Shown one piece after another: positions 1 to 12,700 of a stretch of 64,000 nucleotides of DNA; position 1 is the stretch's first letter, and each line of letters opens with the position of its first letter. Made by a program: the position numbers and the translations under genes. Source of the stretch: Psettodes erumei (Eukaryota; Chordata; Actinopteri; Pleuronectiformes; Psettodidae); NCBI GenBank assembly GCA_016785225.1, contig JAFBJZ010000894.1, forward strand, positions 124,001 through 188,000, read 5' to 3'. The notes under the pieces are model-generated. The model was not told the DNA's origin and did not search any database. It worked only from the letters and a program-made list of their open reading frames with translations.

Positions 1-610
1 TAATTATCAGTTCGCACCTTATTGTTTGATTACTTCAGACCTGGTACATGTTAGCATTCTCCCGGTCAGACTGTCTCAATTAATCTATGAAGCCAAATAC
101 ATACAGTATAGTCCATTTTTTCCCAATGCATCTCTTCTACTCTCTCTTTATTTATTCCCTCAAGTACATGCTTTGTGTCTGTCTTTATCTCTCCCCTGAC
201 ACTTCTCCCTGACACTTGGATCTGGATGTTCATTCTCCAGAAGTCCCAGCATCCTCCTTGTAATCCTCTGCAGGTTTGTGTTGTCTTTGAAAAGTGTGGT
301 CTTTGCTTTTGCCTCATGTGTTTGTGTTATCGTCCTCTTTCCAGTTCTTCAGGCTGGAGAGGAAGTTGTGTGGCTCAGGTTCTTTCTTCATGCCCAACCA
401 GATTATATTCTTCATTAATGTTCACTATCTATGGGCCATTCTACAGAATTGTGGCAAAGTCAGAGTTGGAAACATCTTGAAATAAATGTGTCTTTTCCCC
501 AAAACTTTTCATGTATGTTAATTGTATAATATCCAAGGTACACATTTCTAGTAGTTTATTCTCTTTTTGTATTTTCATACAGTTTTGGAATATTTTTCCT
601 CTCCCAAAAT

Positions 611-1422
611 GTGTCACTACCGAAACACAATGAAATATCACATGAAATAAAGGGTTATATTGATCTATTAAAATTTTGTTTACATCTACCTTGTAAATAT
701 ATTTTTTTAATTAAATTTTTCAAAATTCACAGGTAAATTAAAAAGTATGTAATTTTAACATTTTTTAAGCGTGATTTATCAGAATCATTGGATATTGAAA
801 CCAATTTTTCTTTGAAAAGGGCATAATGTTCATAATGATTACAAACTTAAGGATTCATTAGTTTTAATACACATTGAACCAAACACCATCACAATATCTT
901 CGTCGATAATTCAATATACTTTATTTTTGACAAAACATCCCATGTTTCGGTAGTGATGGCACACTTTCGGTAGTGGCAATACTGTTTCAGTCGTGACCAC
1001 AACATCTTGTTTGTCACGGCTGAATAAGACTGTCATCATTTATGTTAATAAAAATATTTCGGTAGTGACTGTTTCGGTAATGACAATTTTAGATAACTAT
1101 GAGCCTAGCTTAGAGAGGCTGATCAGCGCATGGTTAGCTAGCACTTTTCTGAACTATTGCACACACATAAAAACTATTTTTTCTGACATAAAACCCCAAA
1201 AAGTTTGTTTAAGTGCAGAAAATAGGTAGTGACATCTCTTAAAGTTACATACTGATTTTCAGACTTTTGAACACCTTTTCTTCAAAATGATGAAACCTAG
1301 CTACTCACCATGCAGTCAAAACATGAGAGGGACAAAGGAATACTTCCTGATAAAAAAAATTAGAGGTGTGGCTTAAATCAGTCTTAGACTATGGACTAAA
1401 TCCTACAATGTTTCAGTAGTGA
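611..1422. repeat. Cluster of short TTTCGGTAGTGAC-like motifs
   Basis: The motif TTTCGGTAGTGAC or a one- to two-base variant recurs at 611-627 (reverse complement), 944-956, 964-975, 983-997, 1056-1069, 1071-1084, 1224-1232 (partial) and 1410-1422. This is far more than chance for a 13-mer in 0.8 kb. The surrounding DNA is AT-rich with no coding pattern. It could be the remnant of a DNA transposon with subterminal repeats or a decayed tandem array. I do not recognise the family. Confidence 0.6.
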
Positions 1423-1899
1423 CAAGAAAATGAGGGATAAGATTTTTTTACATACATTTTAATGATTTACAAAAAATATCTAAAATCAATTTACTTTATT
1501 ACACTTCACTTTCAAATAAATCAAAAAGACCCTTTTAAAAACACCAATAGAAAATTTTATAAAAATTCAATCATTTTCATGAATTGAAATTTAGGAATTG
1601 GGGTTGGGGACAGCCACCTCCCAATGTAAAGAACCCTATAAATGATCATTTTATATATATTAAGCATACCAATATCTTAAATATCATGTTGGGTTTCAAT
1701 AGATAATTGCAGGATGAAGGTAAAAGGACAGAGGGCTTTGTAATGTTGCACAAGGTGTAAAGCCTGTTGAGGAAAATGTGTGATTTGTGATATTTGACTT
1801 GACTTGGCATGTCTCTTAGGTGGAGCTGCTGACATTCCAAACATTTGAAATGAGAGTCAAGTCACATAAAAACACTGTTTATCAAAGTACAGCTGTCAA

Positions 1900-2127
1900 A
1901 TAATAATAATAATAATAATAATAAATGCAGTATTTTTTTGCCCCCAAATAGTACAAAGGTAGCCATATAATACAGCATTAAATTTATATTTATGTAAAAA
2001 AAATAAGCTAATAATTTAATTACTTCCACTACTGGTTTCATACTGTCCTTAACCTTAAAGCCTAGACATTACTCAGGTCATATCAAAAAACTATCATAGG
2101 GAACATATTATTATTATTATTATTATT
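1900..2127. repeat. Paired (TAA)n and (ATT)n microsatellites
   Basis: A (TAA)n tract lies at 1900-1923 and an (ATT)n tract at 2106-2127. They are complementary and about 180 bp apart, so they could pair as a hairpin. No gene is visible in the first 5.2 kb apart from these tracts and the motif cluster at 611-1422. Confidence 0.8.
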
Positions 2128-5100
2128 GGTCAAATGCATTTGGAAGGCACTGACTATCTGATAGTGGTGTCAGAAATGAAAATGCTTGGTTGAGTCATTT
2201 TGGGAGTTTGTGGCATACAACCTGTTTTGTCATTTCATCTATAGAGTGTTGTCCTTATGCAACAGGTGTTGCCTATCTATAAAAGACAGCTCATAACAAT
2301 CACTGCCATCAGATTCTCAAGATGGAAAATGAAATGAAATGTATTAGCTCCTGTTGTGAAATATCTGGTGAGCATGTTATACCCACAGATAAAATGAACA
2401 TGTAGTAACCCCATGTAAATTATCATAGCATTTCATTTTATAAAGCATGAAAATTGGATGGACTAGGAGAGTTTGTCTCGAGTCTCAAAGAGCGGGTAAT
2501 GGTACCACATTTTAACATCAATAAATTATTACCACATTAATTACCAGACAGTGTAATTACAGCAAAATAAATTACCTCCCTCTCTCATTTGGCAGTGTCG
2601 TATATTATGTTATAGTACATGGCATGTATTGCAGTATAACCAAGAAACAGACATTGGTTTATCTTCTGTGTGAACTTTCAATGAAGATTTTTTAAAAATC
2701 TTATTGTTTAAAATAATTTTCTGTTCACAAAAGTTAATATTTTACCTATGCATATATTTAGCATCTCCTAGGTCAATTTTAATTGAAAAATACATTTAAT
2801 GTTTTGCTGGGATCCCTTTTAACCTAAGGGATTTTCTAATTCAAATGAATGCATTAACGATTGGCACAGTGTTGCTTTAGCTCAGTCTTCTTTTCCAACA
2901 AATGATCTGCTTTGGATTCTTTCCAGGCACAAAATCGACTGCTCTAATGTATTCATGCATTATATCAGCATGTCAGAGTCTTTTTGCGGCTGAATGCCTT
3001 ATCAAAGTTTGTGTCCACAGTGACCTACGTCATCCAGCTGATAATATTACCCACACAGCAGTAATGACTTCAGACATCTCTCAATCTCAGTGGACTGATG
3101 TCCTATTTGTCCACATCTCCCTACATAAACTGCATATACATTTATCTCTGTGCCCCAACTTCAGTGTCTCTGTACTCTCTATATCTCCTGTGTCTTCCCT
3201 CTCAATCCACCTCCTTTGTGGTAACTCCTTTGCATGGTTCCAACAGCTCCAGCACCTCTGCTCACTCCTCACTCCTCACCTCCCCCTTCCATCTGTTAAT
3301 TGGATAAGCTGTCACAGTTGTGAGGATGATTAAATTCCAGTCCAGAGTGGCTCTGTGACCATGGAGCCCACCCTGATAAAGATAAGTAATGATCCATCCA
3401 CCTGTACACAAAATTCAACAGCATGGCATTACTTTAAGTCTCTCACAACCAGTCATGATGTAAAAATATATTAAATGTTCTTGCTACTTACAAATCATAA
3501 TCACATAATATGTAGAATATTAAGGCTGAATAGAGCTAGTCGGTGCAAAGCATCCTTCAAATATATTCAAGTTAATGTAAATTGGTATGGCACCTTGGAA
3601 TAATTAAACAAATTGATGAATAACATTTACTGTAAAAGACAGACTGAAGTCCATTCCCAACCCAGAGAAAACATTTGCATTTGCCAATAGCACATGGGTA
3701 AATAAAATGAACTTATTGTTAATGGTATAAAGGCACTTTGGCAAATCAAGCACTTAGAGAGGTGTGTGGACACTGAACTTGATGTGTAAGTGCAGTCCTC
3801 TATTCATCCTTAACATCCTACACCTAAAAAACAGCTTTTCTAATGTAAATCAGTATCACCCTCGGGTCACACGCCCTTCTCTTTTTCATCCAGGCTTTGA
3901 CACAGGCATGAAACTCTGCAGTCTTACTCGTGGTCTGTACACTTGAGCCAAATCTGGTTGCAAGTGGATGATGCATTATATCAGTTCAAGGTTGAATTGA
4001 TTTGTGATCACACCCACAAAAATGTGTTTGTGAATCATGGAAAAAAGACACATGATCAAGGGTCAAATGTGGGTAGTATTTGGGGTCATCCAGACACTGA
4101 ATGTATCAAATTTGGTGTACAGTAGTTGGTGTGGAAGATGTAAGATAGGGAGTCAGCATTTTGTAAAAAGAATATATATACAAAATGACCAAAACAAATG
4201 TCATGATGCAAATGGGCCGTACGTTTATCAATCACCTACCTGACCTATATCAAAGCATCCTCCACTTAATCAAAAGACATCACTTTTTTGACACCTCACA
4301 CTGAGATTAGCCAAAACATTTTACAATCTTTTATACATTTGATAATATTTTAAATATTCTCACCACACGGTGACTCTATCCTGAAAATTTTTCAAAAAGT
4401 GAAACACAGAAGTATGGCGATGCTCTTCACCAAATTTCAGTATTGTAGGCTTTGTAGATTTTGAGATATCCATCATGTCACAAATTCATATCAAATCGGT
4501 CATTACAGATCATCAACACTGAAGGCTTTGGATGTTGTCAGCTGAATGCTTGTAAGGTTAATATCAGGCAAAAGCATAGATAATAATAGACACACTGCAT
4601 ATAATAGTACTCATTGAAGTTAAAAGTAGAAACTATGTAACGCCAAGTGTGCCAACATTTATGTGTGTTACGTTCTTATGTTAATGTTTTCACTTTATCA
4701 TACAGGATATATCTGCTTTTAAGATGTCAACAGAACTGATAAAGTTCACAGTTTATACATTATAGTATAGTTTATAAGGACAAGTGTTGAAGGAAATGTA
4801 ACATAAATCAGCCCACAATTCAATTATTTTTTTTCAGGATATTACAGCTACATTCTTTATTTATCTTAAGATTTCCCAAGTTAAAGGTACAACAGATACT
4901 TTGCTATGAAATACAAGCCAATTAATCCCCAAATACAAACGTAAATACACACATTGTATATGTATATGCATTACTGTATGATGCAAGGGAAAATTCTTCC
5001 AAGTAAAAATATTATCTTAGATTATAAGGTCACTCCATGGAATTCTTTAATGTGATTATTACACCATTATTAACATTTAATTTCTATCAGTCTGGCGTTA

Positions 5101-5179
5101 CCAGTTTACAATGCATAAGCCTTGTGTATACTTATGATAAAGCCATGTTAGACTTTGTTTAAGGTGAATAATTGATCAG

Positions 5180-5340
5180 TGACGCATATAATTTACAGCC
5201 AATGTCGAAAATCATTTGAGCTGTAACCATAACTAATCTTAAGTATAATTACCTGAGAAAACTTGTAACTGGACGAGAGCCATTACAGTGTCATTGCAGA
5301 AATGTCGTTACTAAGCAACACTGCCAGGACTGCTATATAG
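5180..5340 (+). promoter_or_regulatory. tac1: Putative tac1 promoter
   Basis: Three candidate elements lie 280-440 bp upstream of the tac1 start codon. TGACGCA at 5180-5186 resembles a half CRE/AP-1 site. GTTACTAAGCAAC at 5307-5319 is an imperfect palindrome of the RFX X-box type. TATATAG at 5334-5340 is a TATA-like box, which would put transcription start near 5365. The sequence from 5340 to 5470 is locally GC-richer and has CpGs, unlike its surroundings. A pyrimidine-rich AG at about 5525-5543 could be the acceptor before the first coding exon, but no clear donor for a non-coding first exon was found. These are motif matches only. Confidence 0.45.
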
Positions 5341-5618
5341 GAGCGCAGGCGAGCATCTGGTCATGAGGACGAACGAAACCGTAGAAGGAGCTGCAAAGGC
5401 TGAGCGCGCGAGTTTTGGAGACTGGCAGGGGCACGCGCGCATTATGGATTACTGTTAAACTCTGAAGGGAGGAAACAGTGTGTGCACAGAAGAACTGCTC
5501 CTCGTACCTAAAACCGTAAAAATTGTTTTTTGTTTGTTTTTTAGTTGCTGTTGACGGACATTTACCATATAAAATCAACATCTCATTGAGATTCATTGCG
5601 TCGAAAACCAGGTCAGGC

Positions 5619-8600
5619 ATGGTGAAGTTAATGATTTTACCCGTTGTGATGGCTTTTTTCGCCTTCGCCCACGTTTTTTGTAAAGAAAACGACCCTAAAG
5701 AGGGGGGCGACTACTGGACGAGCAGTAATCAGATTCAGGTAATCGGCAGTTGATGCTTATTTCTATTCTTCATTTCTTATTATTTTTTAGTTTATATATA
5801 TATATATTTATCACAAAACCTTTCTTGTACTAGTATAACCAGTCTAGATTCAATAAATGCTGTGCAATTCTGTACATGAAGTTAAATAAAATGATAGAGT
5901 AGCTGTTAGTACTTCAGGTTATAATAATAACAAACACTGATCCTGATTTTTTAAATCTTATTTTATTTATTTATTTATTTATGTGGGGGTGATAAAGTCG
6001 AATAGATTTTGGTCCGTTTTTACTCTACCTTTTTCCCTTTTTTCTTTGCTCACTACACTTGCCATGATTTAATCTCAGTTAATCAGTTAATTTTACAGCA
6101 ATAATAATTATGATAATAATTATAATAACATTTTAACAGCTGATTATAGAAAGTCATGAGTTGCTGACATACCACAAAACAAGTGAAATAGTCTCATCCC
6201 AGTTAAATAAAATAAACTAAATAAACATTTTAAGACTGAGCAACACACAAAATAAAGAATGCTGCAATGCCCAGCCAATAGAAGATTAAATAAAAAACCC
6301 TTAAGTGCATAGTAAAGTGGGAGCTGAAGTCCAAATGATCTCCATTAACATGAAAAACACATCCTGCATTTGACATTGGGAGCTGGAACCAAGCCAAGCT
6401 CCTCAGCTAATACCTTAAACTGTTGGCCTGGGCCATTTTTCAGCTGAGTGAGCCCACAATAAATCATTCAGACTTAGTGTGTGGGACTGGAGTGCCCTGC
6501 AGGATCACATCTCAGTCAGACTAATGCACAAATATATCCTGAGATGGAAATACAGACACTTAATGAAAGTTCAAAATTCAATGCTTTTGTGGATGATGTG
6601 GTGGTAGTGGTGTCTGGACTCAGGCTTTTTTAAAATTCATCAGCAGAAGGCTCAAGAGGGGGAAAAAATGACCTGGAAACACTATACCCTGACCAAAATG
6701 TCAAGATTCTTCAGGAACTTACCTTTTGAGTCAGAAGTTACTGGTCAAAATATTTTGCCCATATACAGAGGTTTCAATATTTATGGCAAATTACTATAGA
6801 CACAAGGACTACTGGTCCTTGTGGTTCTTCTTGTCAGCCAGGGCCTCCATGAATATTCACTGAGATTTTTCCCCCTCAGGATGGTTGGCTTTCCAGTGAC
6901 CCATTCAGAGAAATCCTCCTGAGGATGACAAGAAAGCCACGGCCGCATCAGTTCATCGGTCTAATGGGGAAGCGCTCGATGGGTGAGGGCTCATTTTCAG
7001 CACTGTGCGCTTTTTGTTTCCTTCTGTGGACCTGTTTTTCAAACTTTGTCCTATCTTTTCTCATACAGCAAATGCACAGATCACTCGTAAAAGTAAGTAA
7101 TGCAGCTGTATCACAGTCATTCACTTTTCATTCTCTATTCAATATTTTTTCTCAGAAGTCAGTAAGAAGGGGATATCCCCCATGCTACCTGCATGTACAT
7201 CAACTCTTCAATTGTCAGGATAAAATCATTAAAATTTACTGGAGTTCCACCTGATTCATTCATTCTAATTTTGGCTTGGTCTTTCATCAATGTCTGATAA
7301 AAAAGGTAAAAAGGTTTTACCATTAACCTAAAAGATTCAAAGGGACTTTAATGGGTTAAAGAAATGATTGTGTGCAGAGCTTATTATAGATGTGCTATTA
7401 CATGTACTGTGTTCCTGTGTTGTCCGAACACCCCCACCGCACCCCCAGCCCTCAGTCACAAAAAAAATCCCCCAAAATTATTCCAGCTACAAGTTCAATT
7501 ACTGTATTTCTATTCCTCTTAAAGCATTATCCACACTTAATTTATATTCCTGTTGGCCTTAAAGTCATAAAATGAAATGTGTAACTCTATAAACATACTG
7601 GAATCAGCCTAAAAATGACTCACAATGTGTATTATATAATGTACATCAAGCAATGTCAATAACTCTCCCCAGTTTGCAAAATCCAAAACTTAGACAAAGA
7701 CAAAGAAAAGTACAGGCAACATGAAATTTGTGTCATTAGCTACACTTAAAATAAACCTCTAAAATTATGTAAATTACTCTGTCACAGAGAATAAACTAGT
7801 CATGATAATGATGCTGCTCATTGTCAGACTGAAACTATATGATAAGATTGTGATTCCTATTGCTTTAAACCTGAGAAGAACCATATTTTTGCAAATCAAA
7901 TGGGCTTGTGGGTTCTGTAATTTGTGTTTTACAGCACTGTCGAACATTGAAGGCTGTAAAAACTAAGAGTCTGCAGGTGTTTTGGGGCATAGCAAAATCA
8001 TTCCCACTAAAAAAGGAATGTATAATTCGGATTCAGATGCCCAGATGGCCATAAGAGTAGCATAATGGGAAAGAAATCCTCTCAGATTTTGTACACATTA
8101 TTATTAACTGTTGAATATTTATATTTGTGTCACTGGTTAGGAAAGAGTATGCAAGTGGTAGGGATAAAACAATTTCACATGGTTTAATTAATGGACAGCA
8201 ACCACAGATTACTGCACCTTGACAGTTTTGCTGTTCTTTTGAACAGCAGACCACATTAATTTGCCAGTGAGGAAGGAGGGGCAGAGTAGACAGAAACTGT
8301 GTGTGACAAAGAAGAATGAAATAAAGCATCCAGAATAAAAGGGACTGAGAAGGAGGGCATTTTCCTTTTTTCTGTCAGGGGTTATTGTCTAAATTAGTCA
8401 CCCACTCAGTGATGGAACATAGCACAGTATAACAAAGTATGCATCTAATTTATTCTTCCTGTGCAGGCATGACTATAAGTCACTCATCATCAGAGAGAGG
8501 GAGAGTGCTACGATCAATGCCCCAAGGACGTCTGAGTGTTAAATTGGATTGTTTACACCTGTGATGAGGAGAGGCAGCTACATGTTTTACCCTCACTACC

Positions 8601-9605
8601 TTCTACCCTTATACCCTTACAGTGTGAATGAAAAATTAGAATATTGGATATTGAAATGAATATTAACATTTTTAGTTTTATAAAACCCAATCCAATTCAA
8701 TAATACTCCCACATACACCACCACCACCAGGCCCCACGTTCATCGTGCTTATTTTACAGTAAGCAACAGTGGCCCCCAGTCAGTCTGACATGCAACTGTC
8801 TATCATATTTATATCACTACAAACCTGACAAAATCCAGCATCTCCAGTTGGTTCTGAACAAACCTGGTTTGGTTCCAAACAACACACAACATGTACACTG
8901 AGGTCATTGTTTTTTCTGGAAAATTGGAATGTTTGACAACCTCAGAAGGAGTTTCCATTCAACAATCACATAAACATTACTCATGATGGGTTACTCAGGA
9001 ACCTATCAGGAACCTTCACCTAAGGGGACACAAGATGTTTAACAAGGAGTAATAGCTTCTTTGTTGAAGTAATCACAAACTACAGTGACCTGTGATGAGG
9101 GTGTGCAAGTAGAAAGACAGACCACTACAATATATGTGGGGAAATGTAAGTGATTGTAGGTTTATAAAAACAACTATACCAGACATTTGGTAGTATTATT
9201 GATCAAATTATCGATCCCAAATTTAGTCTATATACAAAAAACTTTCCATTCCTACACCTTTCCACATGTTATTTTTCCCACTGTTTCTGCCCTCCTTCTT
9301 CTTTTGACATCAGGATACAACACTCGGTTTTATTTTTTCTTTATTTTGTGTTTAGTTTTAGTTAGACACATTGGTGAACTAAAACATATTTTCTTTGAAG
9401 GGCATAAAGTCAACTCTTTTGTTGGACTGATGGGAAAAAGAAGTCAAGAGGAGCCAGGTAAGTGAATTAAAATTTTACTTGCATTTATTTTAATAAGTGA
9501 TAAAAACTCAAGAGACTTAAAATGTGTGCTGAATCAAACACATTTGCTCCCTCTGCAGAGTCCTATGAGTGGAGCACAATACAGATGTATGAGAAGCGCC
9601 GCTAA
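5619..9605 (+). CDS. tac1: Preprotachykinin-1 (substance P / neurokinin A precursor), 5 coding exons
   Basis: Coding exons are 5619-5738, 6880-6982, 7069-7092, 9401-9457 and 9559-9605. All junctions are GT/AG and the phases fit, giving 351 nt or 116 residues plus TAA. Residues 1-21 form a hydrophobic signal peptide ending near Cys21, followed by an acidic spacer with the DYW motif usual before substance P. A substance P-type peptide occupies residues 59-69 and a neurokinin A-type peptide residues 84-93. Each ends in GLM-Gly-Lys-Arg, the signal for convertase cleavage and C-terminal amidation. The third exon is a 24-nt microexon encoding ANAQITRK. The secreted peptides act on neurokinin receptors. 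Length, exon order and the tail ending YEKRR fit the TAC1 family. No disruption was seen, so the gene looks functional. Confidence 0.97.
6934..6975 (+). other. tac1: Mature substance P-type peptide and its processing site
   Basis: The codons give KPRPHQFIGLM followed by GKR. The FxGLM-amide core defines tachykinins. Ile replaces the second Phe of mammalian substance P, as I recall from other fish substance P peptides. The N-terminal cut would fall after Arg58, since the basic pair here is Arg-Lys rather than Arg-Arg. Confidence 0.95.
7069..7092 (+). CDS. tac1: 24-nt microexon of tac1
   Basis: The sequence TCATACAG precedes the exon and GTAAGT follows it. Phase 1 on both sides makes it skippable without a frameshift. 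It encodes ANAQITRK, the linker between the two tachykinins. Together with the flanking exons it forms a 21-residue N-terminally extended neurokinin A, like carassin of goldfish. Confidence 0.93.
9403..9441 (+). other. tac1: Mature neurokinin A-type peptide and its processing site
   Basis: The codons give HKVNSFVGLM followed by GKR. The mammalian peptide has Thr-Asp at positions 3-4 and goldfish carassin has Ile-Asn, so the Val at position 3 is a conservative change. A Lys-Arg pair lies immediately upstream (residues 82-83). Confidence 0.95.
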
Positions 9606-9699
9606 ACAGTCTTGTCTTCACCTGCCTGCTTCTCATCGAGCCATTCCTCATCCATGGGAGGAGCACCCAACAGTTTCTCCAGACTCTCACTATTAGTCG

Positions 9700-9705
9700 A
9701 ATAAA
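9700..9705 (+). terminator. tac1: Candidate tac1 polyadenylation signal
   Basis: AATAAA lies 95 nt after the tac1 stop codon and is the first such hexamer downstream. A short 3' UTR isoform would end near 9725. Later sites cannot be excluded. Confidence 0.5.
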
Positions 9706-12700
9706 AATGATTCTGTTTCTACACTGTAGTGATGTAGCAGTGCTGTAAGTTGCCAGTTTCATTTGTCCCAGCTGAAGGTAGATTAGGGTGAGGGGAGGGG
9801 GTAAATTAATTATTAGTATTTGTGCTTTCTGTAAGCGTTTTCAACCATCTGCCATGTGGACCATCAAAGCAAGGCTGTACCCCAGGGTATGTTGAATATT
9901 GAACTGTCAAAGCCACTGTATGATGCCTCATAACTGTTTAAGTGTTCTATAAATACAGCACACTGGGGCAGGTCCTACTTTTGCTTTCAAGTGACTTTCA
10001 GTCCTGTTCTACACTTGGACATATGGTTTGGCATGACAGGATACCTGTGTTACAGTGGTTTGACAAATATTAAAATTATTTTCTTTACTAGTTCAACTTC
10101 AGCTTGCAAGTCATGAATTCCTGATGATACACACTTCCTGTGACAAATCCTGCTGGTGTTCATGATGAGGTAAGGGCCCACTCTAGTGGGCAACTGCACA
10201 GGTTTTAAAGGTGCATTCCATACAGAGTGCTACATATGAAGGCTCAAACATATTTACAGAACACACACAGACAGGGCCCAGCCAGGTTGGACTAACACCA
10301 TGGGTCGCTACAACGAAACATGAAACAGCATGACCACATCACTATATTCCATTCAATGATCAGGATGGTGGATCCAACATGGCTGCCACTGAAAAAGTGC
10401 AAAGGCCAAACTGCTGTGTGGCCCTGGCAAAAATCCCACGTAATCATGCAAAAAAATTGGGGCTTAGGACATGAAAAACAAAATGCCCTCCTCCAAAAAA
10501 GGAAAAAAAAAAGAAATCAAGGACTTTCCACTGCATCTACACTTGCTCTGAGGACACATATCTTTTTTGACACATTTCAACACCTTACATCCACACTGTT
10601 TATTTATGTTGAAATGTTACAAGATGAACACCGTCTAAAACGTTACTCATAAATTTGCAAAAATGTCAAAAAGTCTCATGCTTGTTAAAATTGACTAACG
10701 TGAGCTCAATGCATTAGCGTAAAATTTACATGTTTACATTTACATTTACATTTTCTTTGTTTTTACACAAAAAACTCCAGCCATGCATTCTAAAATACAA
10801 CACTGACTGTAGCTGTCACTGAAAGAGTGCCAATTTATTTGTTGCATTAATATTTTGCAAATTATAATTTATTTAGTTATTTTTTTAAATATATACAATA
10901 TTTTTGGTTTAAGATATCTCTTATTCTTTCTGTATGATTATATAATTGGGTAAGAATGTTAATTGCAATTTTAACGTAATCTGACGCACAGGTAGTCATG
11001 TGACTAACGCAAGAGTACCTGGGAAAAACACGCATTCAGTCTTTTGGACCTGCGGTGCTAATGGAGCAAGATGTGTATAGCAGTTTGTCTGTAAAGCCTT
11101 AGCAGCTCCTGATTTCCGGTCAGAAGGCACACACGGTATGGAAGCTGTACTTTTTGACCATTCTATGTTTATTCATGTGTTTAAGTTTCCTTAAGATTTT
11201 ATATTTAAGTTTCATGATGGCCACATGGACACGTGCAGACTGTAAGATACTGGTTGGGAAGATAACAATGTTAAGAATGTAATATTTTTTCATTTCAGTT
11301 TTCACGGTGTTTGGTGTTCGGAAACAATAAAAGACATCACTCTCATCAAGCATCAGTCGATGCGTGGCTTAATTCTGACCCGAAGAAAAGCGTGAGGGGC
11401 AGCTACACTGACCTATTAGGACAATAATTAAATAGAACTTGGGATTGACTTGTACAGATTCATACTTTGGTATTCCACACGTGTTATCGCTGCTTTTGAA
11501 TGCAAAGCTCTGAAGCCAAAGGTTTTTTTCATCTTGTTTAAACTGAAACTGTGTGTCCTTTTATTTATCCAGAACATTGTATTGCCCAAGTGGTTATAAA
11601 CGCCATAAAAAAAATTCTGGCACCTTTAGCTTCTGATCTTTTTTTTGTCCCAGGAAGCAAAATTACTCCTTTTTGTCTCTGTTCTACTCTGACTCAAACA
11701 ATGTACCTGGAATTATGAAAGAAATCGGATTTCTTAAGAAAAAAAAGTTCAAACCGCAACAACACCCACCTGAGTGAAAAATTAAGAAAAAATTCAAATA
11801 GTCTCCTGTGCTAAATACTTGAATACATGCGCAAAATAAAAATGTTTTTTAAGTAAAACTCACTGCAATTCTTTATCATTCTATTCATTACAATTTGGAT
11901 ATTTCAGCTACATGAGCTGAAAGGGAAACTCCAGGGCCTTTCGTTGTGACACGCAAAAGATTAAGATACAACAACAAAAAAAAAAACCCTAAAGAAATAA
12001 GACCCTGCTGTGTCCGCACAAACCTTGCACATTCTTCCACCCAGCTCAGTGACAGGGGCTGTTATTGCAACAAATAATCTGATTTGTTTAGAGAAAAAAA
12101 CATTAGTCTTTCATTTTGCCTTTCTAACTTCAGGATCATCACCTCAGGAGACATTCACAGATAAAAAAAAACCCATTTAACTTTAATGGTCCACACTCAG
12201 TATCCATAAGTAGTGTTAGGATATTGATTTCATACAACTGACATGGGTCCCCTCTGTGTTTTCAGTCAGATATTCTCTCACCACTGTATGCAAACAATAA
12301 CAAGGTCGATATAAAACTGAAGTCAGCAATTTTATTTCTTATCCCTCATCACATTGCTGCTTCCACTTGCCCTTATTTCAACAGCAGATGCAGCCAATTT
12401 GCTGCTGGGTTGAATTAGAGTTAGGGATGCAAAATGGATCGGAACCATCTTCGGTGAAAGTAACTGAAGCTGTAAGGCTCAAGGAAGCTTTTCGGGGGAC
12501 AGAGCTAGGAAATTAAAGCCAAAAACTGCCTCCATTGTCAGAAGTTAAGACACGCATTTCAAAATTTCTAACAAATCTTGTTCAAGTTCAAACATTTAAA
12601 CCAGTAATTTAACATGTTGGAAACTATGCTCATTTGTTGTTCTTAACCAGAGCTACATGTCTACATGTCAATATATTTAAGGACATAGCAAGCTAAATTA

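Noticed and set aside
2902..3333. 143-codon frame
   Set aside because: No family resemblance, no splice context, Ser/Leu/His-rich composition as in random frames of CT-rich DNA.
11120..11400. Possible retroviral LTR with AATAAA and a following unique region
   Set aside because: No partner LTR, primer site or coding relic was found nearby.
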